Shown: one piece after another, positions 1 to 6,583 of the stretch
How positions within the stretch are numbered: position 1 is the stretch's first letter
Layout of the letters: each line of letters starts with the position of its first letter
NCBI GenBank assembly: GCA_027067085.1
Contig: JAMOMM010000339.1
Coordinates: forward strand, 1 to 9,277
Direction: 5' to 3'
DNA length: 9,277 bases
Source: Hyphomicrobiales bacterium
Lineage (GTDB): Bacteria > Pseudomonadota > Alphaproteobacteria > Rhizobiales > Aestuariivirgaceae
Program-made: the position numbers and the translations under genes
The notes under the pieces: model-generated
Told to the model about the DNA's origin: nothing
Seen by the model: the letters and a program-made list of their open reading frames with translations, nothing else
Databases searched by the model: none

Positions 1-590
1 ACCTATCGACAACGGGTGTATATGGAGATCGAAAGGGAGAGTGGGTTGATGAAACCTCAAGTCTTGCCCCCTCTACAAAGCGCGGCGAAAAACGGGTTCT
101 AGCGGAAACTCAATGGATGGACTTATATAAATCTCACAGCTTGCCTATTCACCTATTTCGCCTCGCTGGCATTTATGGGCCTGGTAGCAATCAACTGGAA
201 AAAGTAGTTGCTGGCAAAGCCAAACGCCGCATTAAACAGGGCCAAGTTTTTTCACGTATTCACGTTGAAGATATTGCTGGCATGTTGGTTTCATCAATGA
301 AAACACCGCGCGCGGGTGAGGCCTATAACATTTGCGATGACGAGGCCGCGCCGCCGCAAGATGTGGTGACTTATGCTGCTGAATTATTGAACATTGAGCC
401 ACCGCAAGAAATTAAGTTTAACCCTGATGATATGACCGCGATGGGTTTGAGCTTTTTTGCCGAGTCAAAACGAGTATCAAACGAAAAAATCAAAACTGAA
501 CTCGATTACAAACTCAAATACCCAACCTATCGCGAGGGATTAAAAGCTTTGCTACCTAGTGTTGGAAAATCTAAAGGCAAAGCTGGTTAG
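1..590 (+). CDS. Atypical SDR / NAD-dependent epimerase family protein, 5'-truncated
   Basis: The reading frame is open to the left edge; the first whole codon is at position 3, giving 195 visible residues of a protein that usually has about 290. The visible part starts in the middle of the Rossmann domain at the family's TTGVYGDRKGEWVDE segment, followed by RGEKRVLAE and the RLAGIYGPGSN stretch. A later FSRIHVEDIAG block matches the substrate-binding half of extended SDR proteins. Where classical SDRs have the YxxxK catalytic pair, this protein has an Arg-rich RGEKR segment, as in the YeeZ-like atypical subgroup, so catalysis cannot be taken for granted. The N-terminal GxxGxxG NAD(P) motif would lie outside the window. 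Substrate unknown. It converges with the hydrolase gene, 10 bp away. The ATG at 117 is internal, because clear family sequence is encoded upstream of it. Confidence 0.85.
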   Translation, partial: LSTTGVYGDRKGEWVDETSSLAPSTKRGEKRVLAETQWMDLYKSHSLPIHLFRLAGIYGPGSNQLEKVVAGKAKRRIKQGQVFSRIHVEDIAGMLVSSMKTPRAGEAYNICDDEAAPPQDVVTYAAELLNIEPPQEIKFNPDDMTAMGLSFFAESKRVSNEKIKTELDYKLKYPTYREGLKALLPSVGKSKGKAG

Positions 591-603
591 GGTCCTGACC
601 CTA
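588..603. repeat. 16-bp inverted repeat joining two convergent stop codons
   Basis: TAGGGTC (588-594), CT, GACCCTA (597-603) forms perfect 7-bp arms. The first three bases are the TAG stop of the SDR gene, and the last three are the complement of the TAG stop of the hydrolase gene. There is no T-run on either side, so it is at best a weak bidirectional terminator. A second short inverted repeat (GATAT / ATATC, 604-618) follows inside the hydrolase end. Confidence 0.4.
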
Positions 604-1407
604 GATATCAGCAATATCTAATAATTGGGTGCACGTATTTTCAATAAGTCTTAGATTGTCAAAACTCGATAAGCGATGATCCCCATGCTTGATAAGACTG
701 AAAACCACATCAGAACCTTCCAACGCATCATAAACTTTCAATCCATGCTGCCATGGCACATCAGGGTCGGCTTCTCCTTGCAAAACCCTCACTGGGCAAT
801 CCACCTTTAATCCCGTTTGAAGTAAACAATGTTGTTTGCCGTCATCAATTAAGTCTTTGGTGATAATATACGGCTCATCGCCATATTCACTTGGTTCGGC
901 ATAAAACCCTTGGCTAGTGATTTCCTGACGAATGATTTCATCATACTCATCCCACATCAAATCTTTAGTCATATCCAGCGCGGGGGCAATTAAAACCAGA
1001 CCAGCAATTCGGTGCAACTGATCGCGGTGATTTTCAGCTATATTTTTATACAACAGTGTTGCAAGCCAGCCTCCCATGCTTGAGCCAACAATTATTCGTT
1101 TACCTATGGTATGATCCAGAAACATTTGCGATGTTTCATCTAGCCATTTAGAAATTGTTCCATCAACAAATTTTCCTCCTGATTGACCATGACCAGAATA
1201 ATCAAACCGCAATGCAGGTCTATTTTGCGCCTTGGCAAGTGTGGCTAGTAATGAAGCCTTGGAGCCTTCCATGTCAGACATAAAGCCACCTAGCCAAAAC
1301 AAACCCGTAGGCCCGTCTTCTCGATCTTGTGCACCATCGTGCATGTACGCCAAGGTAATTTCTTCTCGATCTGGATCGAGTACAGGTGCAAAGTAGGTTT
1401 TTGACAT
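601..1407 (-). CDS. Alpha/beta hydrolase (esterase/thioesterase-like)
   Basis: A soluble serine hydrolase of 268 residues with no signal peptide. The strand-turn FDYSGHGQSGG (about 68-78) is typical of alpha/beta hydrolases. The nucleophile elbow is GSSMG (108-112), so Ser110 is the likely nucleophile. GEADPDVPW (211-219) offers Asp214 in the usual G-x-x-D-x-x-V-P setting, and GDHRLS (242-247) offers His244. The complete triad argues for an active enzyme, but the substrate cannot be read from sequence; the DHRLS ending resembles ABHD10-like esterases. The frame can be extended to a TTG at 1438-1440 (11 more residues). I prefer the ATG at 1405-1407, because the extension looks like leader sequence and a GAGAAA element lies just upstream of the ATG. 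The gene diverges from infC and its own promoter was not identified. Confidence 0.88.
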   Translation of the reverse strand: MSKTYFAPVLDPDREEITLAYMHDGAQDREDGPTGLFWLGGFMSDMEGSKASLLATLAKAQNRPALRFDYSGHGQSGGKFVDGTISKWLDETSQMFLDHTIGKRIIVGSSMGGWLATLLYKNIAENHRDQLHRIAGLVLIAPALDMTKDLMWDEYDEIIRQEITSQGFYAEPSEYGDEPYIITKDLIDDGKQHCLLQTGLKVDCPVRVLQGEADPDVPWQHGLKVYDALEGSDVVFSLIKHGDHRLSSFDNLRLIENTCTQLLDIADI

Positions 1408-1495
1408 GATTTTCTCAGATTTCTCAAAATAAAACGCCAAGTTTACATGTTCTTTACTTGCAGGAGAGCAACAAGGTGTATATTGGCTGATAGTG

Positions 1496-1504
1496 TGTTA
1501 TACT
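1496..1504 (+). promoter_or_regulatory. Candidate extended -10 promoter for infC
   Basis: TGTTATACT fits the extended -10 pattern TGnTATAAT with one mismatch. No good -35 lies 17 bp upstream (GTGTAT at best). Transcription would start near 1511, leaving a leader of about 30 nt before the infC start, which is enough for the Shine-Dalgarno. The call rests on pattern and position only. Confidence 0.4.
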
Positions 1505-1528
1505 CAAAGCACATACATGCGACAAGAA

Positions 1529-1534
1529 AAGGAG
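1529..1534 (+). promoter_or_regulatory. Shine-Dalgarno AAGGAG that fixes the ATT start of infC
   Basis: AAGGAG is followed by seven bases (TTTTGTT) and then ATT at 1542. No ATG, GTG or TTG lies in the infC frame at a workable distance, while the downstream in-frame ATG (1659) has no ribosome binding site and would remove part of a conserved domain. Confidence 0.85.
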
Positions 1535-1541
1535 TTTTGTT

Positions 1542-2081
1542 ATTCGCAGACCACATAGAGCGCCACTCAAACCCCGCGATGATGGCCCTCGCGTTAATCA
1601 AAAGATTGAAGCGGAAACAGTTTTAGTAATCGATGGAAGCGGCGAAAAGCGTGGTCCTATGACCATCAACGCTGCCCTTGATATTGCAGCAGATGCTGGA
1701 TTGGACCTTGTTGAGGTTTCCCCAACAGCCAAACCACCTGTTTGTAAAATTCTCGACTACGGTAAATTTAAGTTCCAAGCGCAGAAAAAAGCCAACGAGG
1801 CGCGCAAGAAACAAAAAATTATCGAAGTTAAAGAAATCAAGATGCGTCCAAACATCGATACGCACGATTATCAAACGAAAATGAAAGCAGCCAATAAGTT
1901 TATTGGCAATGGTGATAAAGTTAAAGTTACCATCCGTTTTCGTGGTCGTGAAATGGCACACGTTAACCTTGGCCGTGCTTTGCTTGACCGTGTTGAAAAA
2001 GACATGGAAGAAACGACAAAGGTTGAGACTCGCGCCAAAATGGAAGGTCGTCAGATGATGATGATCTTAGGGCCGCGCTGA
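1542..2081 (+). CDS. infC: Translation initiation factor IF-3, with ATT start codon
   Basis: IF3 binds the 30S subunit, prevents premature 50S joining and checks the start codon and initiator tRNA. The protein has 179 residues, close to the 180 of E. coli. The N domain covers about 12-82 (DGPRVNQKI at the front, DLVEVSPTAKPPVCKILDYGK at its end). A lysine-rich linker helix (83-93) leads to the C domain (KEIKMRPNIDTHDY, RFRGREMAH, EGRQMMMILGPR). The start is taken as ATT at 1542: the residues it adds (initiator, then RRPHRAPLKP) resemble rhizobial IF3 N-termini, which begin with RRP. The first in-frame ATG corresponds to residue 40 and would cut off half of the N domain. AUU starts on infC are known from E. 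coli, where IF3 discriminates against its own mRNA; the same autoregulation is inferred here. A terminator follows, so the gene is probably transcribed apart from rpmI-rplT. Confidence 0.95.
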   Translation: MRRPHRAPLKPRDDGPRVNQKIEAETVLVIDGSGEKRGPMTINAALDIAADAGLDLVEVSPTAKPPVCKILDYGKFKFQAQKKANEARKKQKIIEVKEIKMRPNIDTHDYQTKMKAANKFIGNGDKVKVTIRFRGREMAHVNLGRALLDRVEKDMEETTKVETRAKMEGRQMMMILGPR

Positions 2082-2148
2082 CCCTAGGTTTAATTGTCGT
2101 TAAAGGCCTGGTTTTTAGGCAAATAATGACGAACTAACAATATTTTAG

Positions 2149-2185
2149 AAAGGCATCACTGACAAAGCGTCGGCGGTGCCTTTTT
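2149..2185 (+). terminator. Intrinsic terminator of infC
   Basis: The left arm 2149-2163 (AAAGGCATCACTGAC) pairs with 2169-2183 (GTCGGCGGTGCCTTT) around the loop AAAGC. This gives 15 positions with one A/C mismatch and two G-U pairs, ending in a T5 run (2181-2185). It lies 67 nt after the infC stop and upstream of the rpmI promoter candidate. Confidence 0.85.
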
Positions 2186-2223
2186 GCCTCAGTACGACTA
2201 TCTGAGCTAGCGACTGAAATAGC

Positions 2224-2252
2224 TTGCAATTTTTAGCTATTCAGCATATATA
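2224..2252 (+). promoter_or_regulatory. Candidate sigma-70 type promoter for rpmI-rplT
   Basis: TTGCAA (2224-2229), a 17-bp spacer, then TATATA (2247-2252). Each hexamer matches the consensus at four of six positions and the spacing is ideal. It lies downstream of the infC terminator, so it can supply independent expression of the ribosomal protein genes, with a leader of about 100 nt. Confidence 0.5.
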
Positions 2253-2274
2253 CCAGCGTCTTAGAGCTATCCGG

Positions 2275-2332
2275 CCTTGAATTTTCCATTTTGAATTGTT
2301 CAAGGGGCAGCCGTGTTAGCTCATTAAGCTAA
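2275..2332 (+). promoter_or_regulatory. Structured rpmI leader, possible L20 operator
   Basis: CCTTGAA (2275-2281) pairs perfectly with TTCAAGG (2299-2305). The same right arm can instead pair with TTGAA at 2291-2295, so two exclusive folds exist. A second hairpin, TTAGCT (2316-2321) / AGCTAA (2327-2332), ends 13 nt before the rpmI Shine-Dalgarno. In E. coli, L20 represses rpmI-rplT by binding leader RNA. A similar role here is inferred from position and folding; no specific L20 site was recognised. Confidence 0.35.
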
Positions 2333-2357
2333 AACTTTACTATTTAAGGAACAGCAA

Positions 2358-2555
2358 ATGCCCAAGATGAAAACCAAATCCTCTGCTAAAAAGCGTTTTA
2401 AATTAACCGCTTCTGGCAAGGTTCGTGCAAGTCAAGCTAACAAGCAACACGGCATGATTAAACGTACCAATAAACAGCTTAGAAATCAGCGTGGTACTAC
2501 AATCCTTGCAGACTGCGATGCTAAAATCGTTCGCAAGTTTTTACCAAACGGCTAA
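2358..2555 (+). CDS. rpmI: 50S ribosomal protein L35
   Basis: This 65-residue basic protein of the large ribosomal subunit has the full family signature: MPKMKTKSSAKKRFK at the start, HGMIKRTNKQ in the middle and DAKIVRKFLP at the end. Length is normal for bacterial L35. An AAGGA ribosome binding site at 2346-2350 lies seven bases before the ATG. rplT follows after 35 bp, the usual rpmI-rplT pairing, and co-transcription is very likely. Confidence 0.97.
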   Translation: MPKMKTKSSAKKRFKLTASGKVRASQANKQHGMIKRTNKQLRNQRGTTILADCDAKIVRKFLPNG

Positions 2556-2590
2556 TTGCCAGTTTACACGTATTTTTAGGAGTTTAGATC

Positions 2591-2947
2591 ATGGCACGTA
2601 CAACACGTGGAACGACTGGCCACGCCCGTCACAAAAAAGTAATTAAAGCAGCCAAAGGCTATTATGGCCGTCGCAAAAACACCATCAAAATTGCTAAACA
2701 AGCAGTGGAGAAGGCGGGTGAATACGCCTACCGCGACAGACGCCAGCGCAAACGGAATTTCCGTAGCTTGTGGATCCAGCGTATTAACGCTGCAAGCCGT
2801 CAGCATGGCATGACTTATGGCCGATTTATCAACGGGCTCACATTAGCAGGTATTGAGGTTGACCGTAAAGTTATGGCTGACCTTGCCGTGCACGAGCCTG
2901 CAGCGTTTAAAGTTTTGGTTGATAAAGCCCAAGCCGCGTTGCAATAG
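2591..2947 (+). CDS. rplT: 50S ribosomal protein L20
   Basis: A 118-residue protein that binds 23S rRNA early in large-subunit assembly and, in well-studied bacteria, also represses its own operon. The lysine/arginine-rich N-terminal extension carries ARHKKVIKAAKGYYGRRKN. It is followed by YAYRDRRQRKRNFRSLWI and the C-terminal globular part (INAASRQHGMTYGRFINGL, DRKVMADLAVHEP). Length is normal for the family. AGGAG at 2578-2582 lies eight bases before the ATG. Downstream comes a 150-bp structured gap and then pheS. Confidence 0.97.
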   Translation: MARTTRGTTGHARHKKVIKAAKGYYGRRKNTIKIAKQAVEKAGEYAYRDRRQRKRNFRSLWIQRINAASRQHGMTYGRFINGLTLAGIEVDRKVMADLAVHEPAAFKVLVDKAQAALQ

Positions 2948-2958
2948 GTTTACGCCAC

Positions 2959-3021
2959 ATGGGTGTCCACTTCGGTGAGTGCACCCACATACATCTGTTT
3001 TTACTGGGCCCGAACAGTTAG
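2959..3021 (+). CDS. Possible 20-codon leader peptide ahead of pheST
   Basis: An ATG at 2959 opens 20 codons ending with TAG at 3019-3021, wholly inside the rplT-pheS gap. Phenylalanine codons occur at positions 5 (TTC) and 14 (TTT). The ORF runs through the first hairpin and across the left arm of the terminator, as leader ORFs do in attenuators. Against it: two Phe codons is few, they are not adjacent, and the only ribosome binding site is a weak AGG at 2946-2948. It is proposed from position and frame, not from homology. Confidence 0.25.
   Translation: MGVHFGECTHIHLFLLGPNS
2960..2987 (+). promoter_or_regulatory. Upstream hairpin of the pheST leader
   Basis: TGGGTG (2960-2965) pairs with CACCCA (2982-2987). 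Inside, either CACT/AGTG or CAC-TTCG-GTG can form; the latter is a stable UUCG tetraloop. No T-run follows, so it is not itself a terminator. CCCA of its right arm can alternatively pair with TGGG (3005-3008) in the terminator's left arm, a short four-base link. Confidence 0.5.
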
Positions 3022-3064
3022 ACTCTTTCCTGAGTTTAATTTGATTTGTGCCCAGTATTTTTTT
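3003..3064 (+). terminator. Intrinsic terminator in the pheS leader, likely attenuator
   Basis: ACTGGGC (3003-3009) pairs perfectly with GCCCAGT (3050-3056), followed by A and T7 (3058-3064). The 40-nt interior folds as well: TTAGACTC (3018-3025) with GAGTTTAA (3032-3039), eight pairs including one G-U, and ACA/TGT between the two helices. The T-run ends 33 nt before the pheS ATG. That leaves little room for a promoter downstream, so pheST transcripts probably read through it. It may therefore be a regulated terminator rather than the simple end of the rplT message. Confidence 0.65.
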
Positions 3065-3097
3065 ATCTATTTATCATTGAACCTTCGGAAATCTATT

Positions 3098-4180
3098 ATG
3101 ACTGAAACACTTGATCTGGAAAAACTCGAGCAAGATTTAATCGCTCAGGTTAATCAAGCCAGCGATGAGCAAGCCCTTGAAGAAGTGCGCATCGGTGCCC
3201 TTGGCAAAAAGGGCACGATTTCAGCCATGATGAAGGGCATGGGCAAACTTGACCCTGACCAACGAAAAACCACTGGCCAAGCACTCAACGCTTTAAAGGG
3301 CCGGGTATCTCAAGCACTGGCCACGCAAAAAGACGCTCTAAAGAAAAAGGCGATGGATTTGCGTTTAGCCACCGAGAAGGTGGATGTTACATTACCAGCG
3401 CGCAAACGTGGTGAAGGTACAATCCACCCTGTTTCACAAGTTTGGGAAGAAGTTGTTCAAATTTTTGGCGATCTGGGCTTTTCAGTTGCCGAAGGCCCGC
3501 ACATTGAATCTGACTGGTATAATTTTGGCGCATTGAACATTCCCGATGAGCACCCCGCGCGGCAAGAACATGACACGTTTTATTTTAACCCTGCCGAAGA
3601 TGGGTCGCGCAAGGTTTTACGCACACATACCTCACCTGTTCAAATTCGCACGATGGAAACAACTGAGCCACCGATCCGCATTATCGCGCCGGGCCGCACG
3701 TTCCGCTGTGATTCAGACCAAACCCACACACCAATGTTCCATCAGGTTGAAGGGCTAGTCCTTGATAGCGATATTCACCTTGGTCATCTCAAATGGACTT
3801 TAACAGAATTTTGCAAAGCCATTTTTGAACTTGATGACGTTAAAATGCGGTTCCGTTCATCTCATTTCCCATTTACAGAGCCATCAATGGAAATTGATAT
3901 TGGTTGCACGTGGGAAAACGGTCAGGTGAAAATTGGTGAAGGCGATGATTGGCTCGAAATTTTGGGATCTGGCATGGTTCATCCCAACGTTATTCGCGCT
4001 GGCGGTCTTGACCCTGACAAAGTCCAAGGGTTTGCTTTTGGTGTCGGTATTGATCGTATTGCCATGCTCAAATATGGCATTCCTGATTTACGGGCGTTTT
4101 TTGAATCTGATTTACGCTGGCTAAGGCATTATGGCTTCTCGGCTCTAAACGTTCCCAATCTTGCTGGAGGCCTATCATGA
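3098..4180 (+). CDS. pheS: Phenylalanyl-tRNA synthetase alpha subunit
   Basis: Catalytic subunit of the alpha2-beta2 enzyme that charges tRNA-Phe in the cytoplasm. It has 360 residues, a normal length. The N-terminal 90 residues form the charged tRNA-binding coiled coil. The class II core follows: motif 1 region with HPVSQVWEEVVQIFGDLGF (110-128), motif 2 with GRTFRCD and THTPMFHQVEGLV (199-221), a FTEPSMEIDI block (259-268) and motif 3 with GFAFGVGIDRIAMLKYG (311-327). The start is the ATG at 3098, which gives the expected N-terminus. The frame also stays open upstream to a GTG at 2963, but those 45 codons encode T-rich leader sequence that resembles no protein. The ribosome binding site is weak (CGGA). 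pheT overlaps by 4 bp. Expression is probably controlled by the leader terminator upstream. Confidence 0.97.
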   Translation: MTETLDLEKLEQDLIAQVNQASDEQALEEVRIGALGKKGTISAMMKGMGKLDPDQRKTTGQALNALKGRVSQALATQKDALKKKAMDLRLATEKVDVTLPARKRGEGTIHPVSQVWEEVVQIFGDLGFSVAEGPHIESDWYNFGALNIPDEHPARQEHDTFYFNPAEDGSRKVLRTHTSPVQIRTMETTEPPIRIIAPGRTFRCDSDQTHTPMFHQVEGLVLDSDIHLGHLKWTLTEFCKAIFELDDVKMRFRSSHFPFTEPSMEIDIGCTWENGQVKIGEGDDWLEILGSGMVHPNVIRAGGLDPDKVQGFAFGVGIDRIAMLKYGIPDLRAFFESDLRWLRHYGFSALNVPNLAGGLS

Positions 4181-6579
4181 AATTTACTTTATCATGGCTA
4201 AAAGAGTATCTCGATACCGATGCATCTTTAGATGAAATTTGTACTGCCCTTAACGACACAGGCCTTGAAGTTGAAGGCATTGAAAATATGGCCGAAGTCT
4301 TAAAAGACTTTAGCGTTGCCAAAGTGATTAAAGCGCGTCAACACCCAGATGCGGATCGGTTACGGGTTTGCGATGTGGAGACCAAAGACGGCATGGTGCA
4401 AGTGGTGTGCGGTGCACCCAATGCGCGCACTGGTCTCGTTGGAATTTTCGCTGGTCCTGGCACCCATGTGCCTGGTACTGGCGTAGATTTACAAACAGGT
4501 GTCATTCGCGGCGTTGAATCAGCGGGCATGCTGTGTTCTGAACGTGAATTGATGATCTCTGAAGATCATGATGGCATCATTGATTTTGATAAAGACATTG
4601 CTGTAGGTACATCGGCTGCTGAGGCTCTTGGCCTTGATGATCCAATCATCGATATTGCCATCACCCCAAATCGCCCAGATGCATTGGGCATATATGGAGT
4701 GGCACGTGATTTGGCGGCAAAAGGTCTTGGGACTTTGAAGCCAATGTCTATTGAACCTGTTGAAGGCTCCTTTGACAGCCCAATTACTGTATCACTCAAC
4801 TTTTCTGATGGTGATACAAAACCTTGCCCTCATTTCATGGGGCGATTTTTTAAAGGAATCAAAAACGGTCCATCACCTGATTGGATGCAACGTCGGCTTC
4901 GGGCCGTTGGTTTACGGCCCATTTCTGCATTGGTAGACATTACCAATTACGTCACCATTGCATATGCGCGTCCGTTACATGTTTTTGATGCTGCAAAAGT
5001 AAGTGGCAATATTCAAGTTCGTTTTGCCAATGAAGGTGAAAGCCTTGTTGCTCTTGATGGTAAAACTTACAAGCTTGATCCAACCATGACTGTTGTCGCT
5101 GATGATAATAGTGCCGAGAGTCTTGGCGGCATTATGGGTGGGGAGGCAACTGGTTGCTTAGAAGACACCACCGATGTGTTTTTAGAGTGTGCCTACTTTG
5201 ATCCAATCCGCACCGCGACCACTGGCCGTAAACTAAACATTCAGTCTGATGCTCGTTATCGTTTTGAACGTGGTATCGATCCGACTTATTTAAATAAGGG
5301 TGTTGATATTGCCACCGCATTGATTTTAGAAATTTGCGGAGGCGACGTTTCTTATAAAACAGAGGCAGGGCAAACACCTGATGTTAAAAAATCGTACTTT
5401 TTACGTGGGGAGCGAGTCAAAACTCTTGGTGGTCTTGATGTGGAGCTTACAAAACAAGCTGAGATTTTAAATTCACTTGGATTTGAAACAACGGATAAAG
5501 ACGACGGGCTTGAATGCGCGGTGCCAACATGGCGTCCAGATATAAATGGTGAAGCCGACCTCGTTGAAGAAGTTTGCCGTATCGTTGGTTTGGACAATGT
5601 ACCTGAAGTTGCATTGCCTCGGTTTAACGAAATTGCCGTACCTGTTTTAACAGTTTTGCAAAAACGTATGTTGGCCACACGGCGAAAACTTGCCACTTGC
5701 GGTCTTTGTGAAGCTGTTACTTGGTCATTTTTACCTGAAGAGCAAGCCAAGATGTTTGGCGGTGGTAAACCTGAAGTAAAATTAGCCAATCCGATTTCAG
5801 TTGAACTATCAGACATGCGCCCGTCACTATTACCAAACCTAATTTCAGCAGTTGGTCGCAACGTTGCACGTGGAACACTTGATGTTGGCTTGTTTGAAGT
5901 TGGACAAACGTATCTTGGCGACAAGCCTGAAGATGAAACCCTTCGCGCTTGTGGTGTGCGCCGTGGCAATATGATTTCACGCGCTTGGAATGAACAAGCA
6001 CGCAGCGTAGATTGCTTTGATGCTAAAGCCGATGCAATTTCAGCCCTTAAAGAGGCTGGTGCCCCAGTACAAAGCCTACAAGTTGTACAAGGCGCGCCTG
6101 AATGGTTCCACCCTGGTCGTTCTGGCACATTCCAACTTGGCCCCAAAAATCAACTTGGTTGGTTTGGTGAAATTCACCCCTATGTATTAGAAAAAATGGG
6201 CGTTAAGGGTCCATTGGTTGGTTTTGAGATTATTCTGAACAACATACCAATAGGCAAACAAAAATCTGCAGCTCGCCCAGCCCTTAATGTATCAGATTTA
6301 ATGTCAGTAAAACGCGATTTTGCTTTTGTAGTGTCAAAAGATACACCAGCGGGTAAAATTGAAAAAGCAGCAAAAGGTGCTGACAAATCACTCATTACTG
6401 ATGTTGCCATTTTTGATGTCTTTGTGGGCGATTCAATCGGTGCTGATAATAAATCAATTGCTTTTGAAATCACCTTACAACCAAAAGCCAAAACGCTGAC
6501 CGATGAAGAAATCGAAGCCGTTTGCGCTAAAGTCATAAGCAAGGTAGAAAAAGCCACTGGTGGCAATTTAAGAGGATAA
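4177..6579 (+). CDS. pheT: Phenylalanyl-tRNA synthetase beta subunit
   Basis: Partner of PheS, bearing the editing and tRNA anticodon-binding parts. It has 800 residues, normal for bacteria. An OB-fold tRNA-binding domain spans about 39-150 (ARQHPDADRLRVCDV, GVESAGMLCSERE). The B3/B4 editing domain follows (about 210-380, with ALVDITNYVTI and ESLGGIMGGE). Next come the B5 domain (about 405-480, ending in VPTWRPDINGEADLVEEVCR), the catalytic-like core, and a C-terminal FDX-ACB domain from about 705 (SVKRDFAFVV). The ATG overlaps the pheS stop as ATGA, with GGAGG at 4166-4170 six bases before it, so translation is coupled and the two subunits can be made in equal amounts. The next gene starts 4 bp after the stop. 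Confidence 0.97.
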   Translation: MKFTLSWLKEYLDTDASLDEICTALNDTGLEVEGIENMAEVLKDFSVAKVIKARQHPDADRLRVCDVETKDGMVQVVCGAPNARTGLVGIFAGPGTHVPGTGVDLQTGVIRGVESAGMLCSERELMISEDHDGIIDFDKDIAVGTSAAEALGLDDPIIDIAITPNRPDALGIYGVARDLAAKGLGTLKPMSIEPVEGSFDSPITVSLNFSDGDTKPCPHFMGRFFKGIKNGPSPDWMQRRLRAVGLRPISALVDITNYVTIAYARPLHVFDAAKVSGNIQVRFANEGESLVALDGKTYKLDPTMTVVADDNSAESLGGIMGGEATGCLEDTTDVFLECAYFDPIRTATTGRKLNIQSDARYRFERGIDPTYLNKGVDIATALILEICGGDVSYKTEAGQTPDVKKSYFLRGERVKTLGGLDVELTKQAEILNSLGFETTDKDDGLECAVPTWRPDINGEADLVEEVCRIVGLDNVPEVALPRFNEIAVPVLTVLQKRMLATRRKLATCGLCEAVTWSFLPEEQAKMFGGGKPEVKLANPISVELSDMRPSLLPNLISAVGRNVARGTLDVGLFEVGQTYLGDKPEDETLRACGVRRGNMISRAWNEQARSVDCFDAKADAISALKEAGAPVQSLQVVQGAPEWFHPGRSGTFQLGPKNQLGWFGEIHPYVLEKMGVKGPLVGFEIILNNIPIGKQKSAARPALNVSDLMSVKRDFAFVVSKDTPAGKIEKAAKGADKSLITDVAIFDVFVGDSIGADNKSIAFEITLQPKAKTLTDEEIEAVCAKVISKVEKATGGNLRG

Positions 6580-6583
6580 GGCT

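Larger units (their letters stand above)
2082..2357 (+). other. infC-rpmI intergenic region (276 bp, no gene)
   Basis: This is the longest gene-free stretch. In order it holds short inverted repeats just after infC (TTTAA/TTAAA at 2089-2104, GCCT/AGGC at 2106-2120), the infC terminator, and a hairpin with one bulged A (TGAAATAGCT 2215-2224 / AGCTATTCA 2235-2243) that overlaps the promoter candidate. After these come two further hairpins in the presumed rpmI leader (2275-2305 and 2316-2332). AGCTA or AGCTC words recur several times. No plausible ORF was seen. Confidence 0.7.

Noticed and set aside
1408..1440. An 11-residue extension of the hydrolase from a TTG at 1438-1440
   Set aside because: The ATG at 1405-1407 is a better start codon with a GAG-type site upstream, and the added residues show no conserved feature.
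1623..1961. Minus-strand open frame of 112 codons opposite infC
   Set aside because: The plus strand clearly encodes IF3, and the antisense product has biased composition with no family resemblance.
2090..2103. CtrA-like site TTAA-spacer-TTAA after infC
   Set aside because: The spacer is six bases rather than the seven of the CtrA consensus, and it lies just after a stop codon upstream of a terminator, not in a promoter.
2191..2345. Search for a small RNA or tRNA in the infC-rpmI gap, given the repeated AGCTA words and hairpins
   Set aside because: No cloverleaf, CCA end or terminator of its own after the hairpins was found. The structures are better explained as the mRNA leader of rpmI.
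2963..3097. A 45-codon N-terminal extension of pheS starting at GTG 2963
   Set aside because: The segment lies over the leader hairpins and terminator, resembles no PheS N-terminus, and the ATG at 3098 gives the normal 360-residue length.
5352..6146. Long minus-strand open frame of 264 codons opposite pheT
   Set aside because: It lies wholly inside pheT, whose protein is fully conserved, and its own translation is low in recognisable domains. It is an antisense shadow.
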